A DNA stretch of 64,000 nt. Source: Edolisoma coerulescens. Taxonomy: Eukaryota > Chordata > Aves > Passeriformes > Campephagidae. The stretch's first letter is position 1, and the number at the start of each line of letters is the position of its first letter. Location: assembly GCA_013397115.1 (NCBI GenBank), contig VWZW01002320.1, forward strand, positions 3,415,062 through 3,479,061. Direction: 5' to 3'. The notes beneath the pieces were generated by a model. That model had not been told where the DNA came from, did no database searches, and saw nothing but the letters and a program-made list of their open reading frames with translations. Of the stretch, positions 60,216 through 64,000 are shown piece after piece. The position numbers and the translations under genes are program-made.

Positions 60216-63200
60216 CTGCAAGAAAGAAAAGTGAAGAAAAGATCAAACACATTGCTTCAAATTTTATATAAATCCAATTCACATACCATAATTTATAAAG
60301 ATAACAGGACTGCTTCCTCACATACATAACACAGAAATGCAAGGAATTTTTTTAATGAATACAATTACTCTGTACAGTAGTCCAGCAATCAATCTCTGAA
60401 TCTCAGAACTCCACTAATATCTACCTATTTATCAAACTATTATTACACATGATTATTAAATATTTATACAGTATCAGCATGAGAACTCTTAAAAATTTTC
60501 TCATGCCAAAAAACTGTATTCAACAGAGCCCTTGTGTGCAATATAAAAGCTTATTTCCTTGTTTTCTGTGTATTTTCTTTGCTGATTGGATACTGAAATA
60601 CAGTATCTAGGCCAAGAACATAATGCTTCTTGGACATGGTCTGATACATAGGCTTCATGCCAAAATGGACAGACAGAAAATACTTGTTTTGCCTTTTTAT
60701 TGACTGGAATGGGAAAAGAAAGGAAAATAAAAGATGACATTGATTGTGCCAGCTTGTAAAGCACTCATAAATCTAATGGGGCAACAGCACTGACAAAGCC
60801 AAGTATAGTTCATGAAAGCTATCTGGAAATCTGCACTGCCAAATTACTTGCACAAACTGCACAGCCAGCATATCTTGATCCTAAATTAAATTTTTAAAAA
60901 AGCCAGAATCAGAATGGCAGACCTGTCACACTGTAAGTGCCTTACTTACAGCCAAATTTCATGCTAATTTTGAGGCTGATGTGGAACCTGCGCCCTCTGT
61001 TTCTCTTGCGATACTGAAATATCTGAGTAGGGTATCTGCAGGTTCAGGTTTTTGAAGGTGTTGATGAAACTGACTTTAAACTATTTCAATAATTTGATGC
61101 TGAAAAGCAAAACTGTGAAGAAACTTTTGAAGGTATCTAGCACCCTACTTCATACCTCTCTAAGACAGGAAAAAGGGGACAGGCAGGGGCATGTGAGTAG
61201 AGAGATTTAGCACACGCATGGCATTTCACGGGGTCCAGTTTTATAAAAGCACTGCCAAAAGGAAGCCAATATCTGCATTCCCAATTCAACAGGACTTCAT
61301 ACCAAAATGACTGAGGCTTCACACAAGAGGGCGATGTAGCCCCTGCAAAGGTTGTTAGTGGCAGCCCAAACCCTGTCCCCAGCGCAGCTTTCTGGGCGAC
61401 TCAAACCCCTGCAAACTCCTTTCTTTTTTTACTGATGTTTTTTGTCATTACCAAATTGTGAGAGCAGAATAAATCCTCATTTGATTTCAAAACATGCACC
61501 ATTTCCTAAACTCTCACAGCCATGGCTGCTAGTGGAGTTTTAATGAGGCAGTAAGATTACAACTTAAGGGGTCATTTTCTGATCAGACAAAACTGGATGC
61601 TTAGACTTCCCTTCTCAGCACTTCTTGAAAGAACAGTACTGCTTTCATGGTCCTAAATACGGACTTGTTAGCCCTTATTCAATACCATTGTAGTTTAAAG
61701 TAATTTAAAACCCCACACCCCTATTAAAAAATATCAGCTACATCATTTTTTTTCAAGCCTTTGTTTTTCTTGACCTGGCATAGATCTAGCATGGGAACTG
61801 CTGTCACCTTAAAATTGAAGCTTCTAATGTACAGAGGGGGAAAAAAATGCTACTGAGGTGTATTTGATGTTGATCTGTTTTCTAGGGGAATTTTTTATTT
61901 CTTTGTGAAGCTATCTTCAGAAAAGGAAATGGGCTTTCATTTCTCTAAGGCAGACAATAACACATAACTGTCACGCCCAATATCTTACAGCACTGACAGG
62001 ATGGCTCTGAGTTAACCCTAAAGAGAAGATAATGCATCTGAGAAGAAAACACTGTCAGAAGCAGAGTTTCCAATCAGACAAATCCAGGACCATCTCCCAG
62101 CAGTGTAAGCACTCAGTTTATACTGTAAATATCACAGCTAATTAATCAGAGCAGAGAGCTGAGTTACACAGCAAATGTTTGTACCAGAGGCAAATTGAAA
62201 AGGAGAGGCACAGCAGGGAAAACTTAGAAAGAGCTCTGCAAAGCAGTACAACCATTGCCACTTCATTACCTGGTGCCTCTATTTTGTGTTAGGTATGCAG
62301 GCATGCATACTTGAATGTACACACACACTCAGCACTCACAAATCCTCTATGAACTGAACAAAGACAACTGATAGAAGCCACACAAATTAAATTCTTGGCA
62401 GTTTTGGTGAGTTCTCGAGTTTAAATCGTAAATAAATAGAGGCCTCTTTCAATAAAACCCTAAAAAAACCCTGAACCATCCATCTGGTTTGCAAGGAGCC
62501 CCATTCCTGACAAAGGGCTACGATTCTCACTGGAGGACAGTAGAGTTGGCAACTATTTAGAAAACAATTCATCCGTCAATGAGGTCTCCATCCCATGTGG
62601 CTCTCTAAAAGATTTTTGGAGAAATTCTTGCATCATTACCAGGACTGTAGAGTTCAAATCACTTCCTGGAGTTTGGCTACAGCATCATTAAAAAAGAACA
62701 ACACTGAACAAGTCTCCTCTTCTTCCTGTAGGCTGATCCCTCAAAGTTCCTGTCTTAGACAGCCCCTGGCCCTAAAGTGGTTTTTCCGCTCTGAATGGTG
62801 TTAATAAGCTCTCCCTGTAATAATGATTCAGCAAAGTCCCATCAGTTTTTTGCAGGCAGTTACCAGGATGGCACACCAAGAAAGCTCTACTGTCTTCCTT
62901 CCTTCCCTCTCCACACCCAAGCACCACACTTGGAAATGTTTGCTCCTCCGATCCTCTGCCCACCAGTGCAAAACACGGCTTAAGGAGTGTTACATTCCTG
63001 TCAGTACTTGCAGTATTTCCCAAGTCATCAGTTCATAAACTTTGAACTCCTCTGGGAAGTCAGCAAAGCGATATCTGTGTCTCCTGCGATAAGACCCTGC
63101 ACCCTGCATGCCACTCCTCCACTGACATTTCCACCATCCTGAACACAGCGAGGCAGCGACGTAGCTGCCCTGTTAGTGCTCTCCAAATACTGAACAATGC

Positions 63201-64000
63201 CAAAAACCAGGCAACTATAGCGAAGACTACACCCAGAAGCTGGGTAAACAAAGATGACCTATATGGGCTCCACCATCTGTTACAGCTTAGTGGTAACTAG
63301 CCACTGCTGAATGGCCATGTGGACGTACTACGAATTCACAGTGTGGGACACAGCTCTCCTTTCCTCCCAACAAGTGAGCCACGAGCCCAGGAATCCTGGG
63401 ATCCAGGACCACAGGCCAATCCCGAACCCTCCAAATGATGAAACTTTGAAAAGGGTACCAGCAAGATGGAGAAATTCAACAGTAAAAAAGGCACGTTTGC
63501 CTTTTCTTTTTGTTTTCTTAATAAGCACAAGAATTTCTGCTTAAAAATGTGGGAGAATGAAGGAGAAAAAAGAAAGGCCTTCGTACTTTGCCCATTAAAA
63601 TATAAGAACAACCCACAAAATCCACAGAAGTTCATTTTCCACAAAAAATTCAAACACAAACCTGTTCAATATTGTATTTCCAATGGAAACACCACTGTAG
63701 AGGTAAATTCACATCTATAATCCCCAGGTATATGTTATATTTCCAACACAGCCTACAGTGGCACAATTTTACTCATATCCCTATTTACAGTTCTGGCCTT
63801 GACCTTCAAAACAAATTTTTACAAATTGAAGAAGCTACAAAAGGGGTGGTCAATTTGGTGAAGAAATGGACAGCCCGTTACTAAAGATTAGCATGGACTG
63901 CTAGCTTTGCAAAGCGAACACTGAACGTTCTGATGCCAGCTACAAATGCTTCTAAGTGTCAGAAGCAGAAAGAGTTACATAAATTAAATGTGCATCTTAA
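60216..64000. other. TMEM131L: TMEM131L intron upstream of the first visible exon
   Basis: I looked for the preceding conserved segment (in human about LPNAYFLLPKVQSIQLSQ) and found no match with splice sites. The next upstream exon is therefore probably beyond 64000. Nothing else is recognised. Confidence 0.55.

Noticed and set aside
1..64000. CRISPR arrays, operons, tRNA or rRNA genes, bacterial features
   Set aside because: None seen; the window is vertebrate nuclear DNA with split genes.

Overview
The window looks like ordinary vertebrate nuclear DNA from a bird. The evidence is a complete Toll-like receptor 2 gene whose 793-residue product matches the length of the avian type 1 (TLR2A) form, CR1 LINE copies of the avian type, A+T-rich introns, and a large split gene (TMEM131L) beside TLR2. 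The order TMEM131L then TLR2 on one strand is the conserved vertebrate synteny also seen in mammals. I cannot name the order or species.

Layout, read on the minus strand in the direction of transcription (high to low coordinates). Positions 60216-64000 are intron upstream of the first TMEM131L exon I can find; the 5' exons lie beyond the window. Positions 24829-60215 hold 28 consecutive coding exons of TMEM131L (4182 bp, 1393 codons plus stop). All phases join without a break, and they encode the luminal region, one transmembrane helix and the whole cytoplasmic tail. Two splice sites are unusual: a GC-AG intron at 29806 and a tandem NAG acceptor at 31318-31324. About 16 to 19 kb of intergenic DNA follows (about 8.6 or 5.8 to 24.7 kb) with no recognisable gene. 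TLR2 then has a strong 70-bp non-coding exon at 5747-5816, an intron carrying a CR1 element and an assembly artefact, and a single coding exon (772-3157). Positions 1-771 are the 3' untranslated region and downstream DNA.

Repeats: a 5'-truncated CR1 in plus orientation at about 3515-4452 lies in the TLR2 intron. Part of it is present a second time at 4562-5257 after a single N. The two copies differ at only three positions over about 803 bp, which suggests two unmerged overlapping contig ends rather than biology. Another CR1 in minus orientation lies at 28476-29148 in a TMEM131L intron. Microsatellites, homopolymers and one perfect 12-bp inverted repeat (47711-47742) are scattered in introns.

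The two genes are not functionally coupled in any way visible here. TLR2 is a cell-surface innate immune receptor for bacterial lipoproteins. TMEM131L is a single-pass membrane protein of the TMEM131 family linked to secretory cargo handling and, in mammals, to dampening Wnt signalling in thymocytes. I see no unknown multi-gene system. The most interesting items are a TLR2 leader exon with four minimal upstream ORFs, the false-duplication candidate, the two unusual TMEM131L splice sites, and two unexplained open frames in the intergenic gap.
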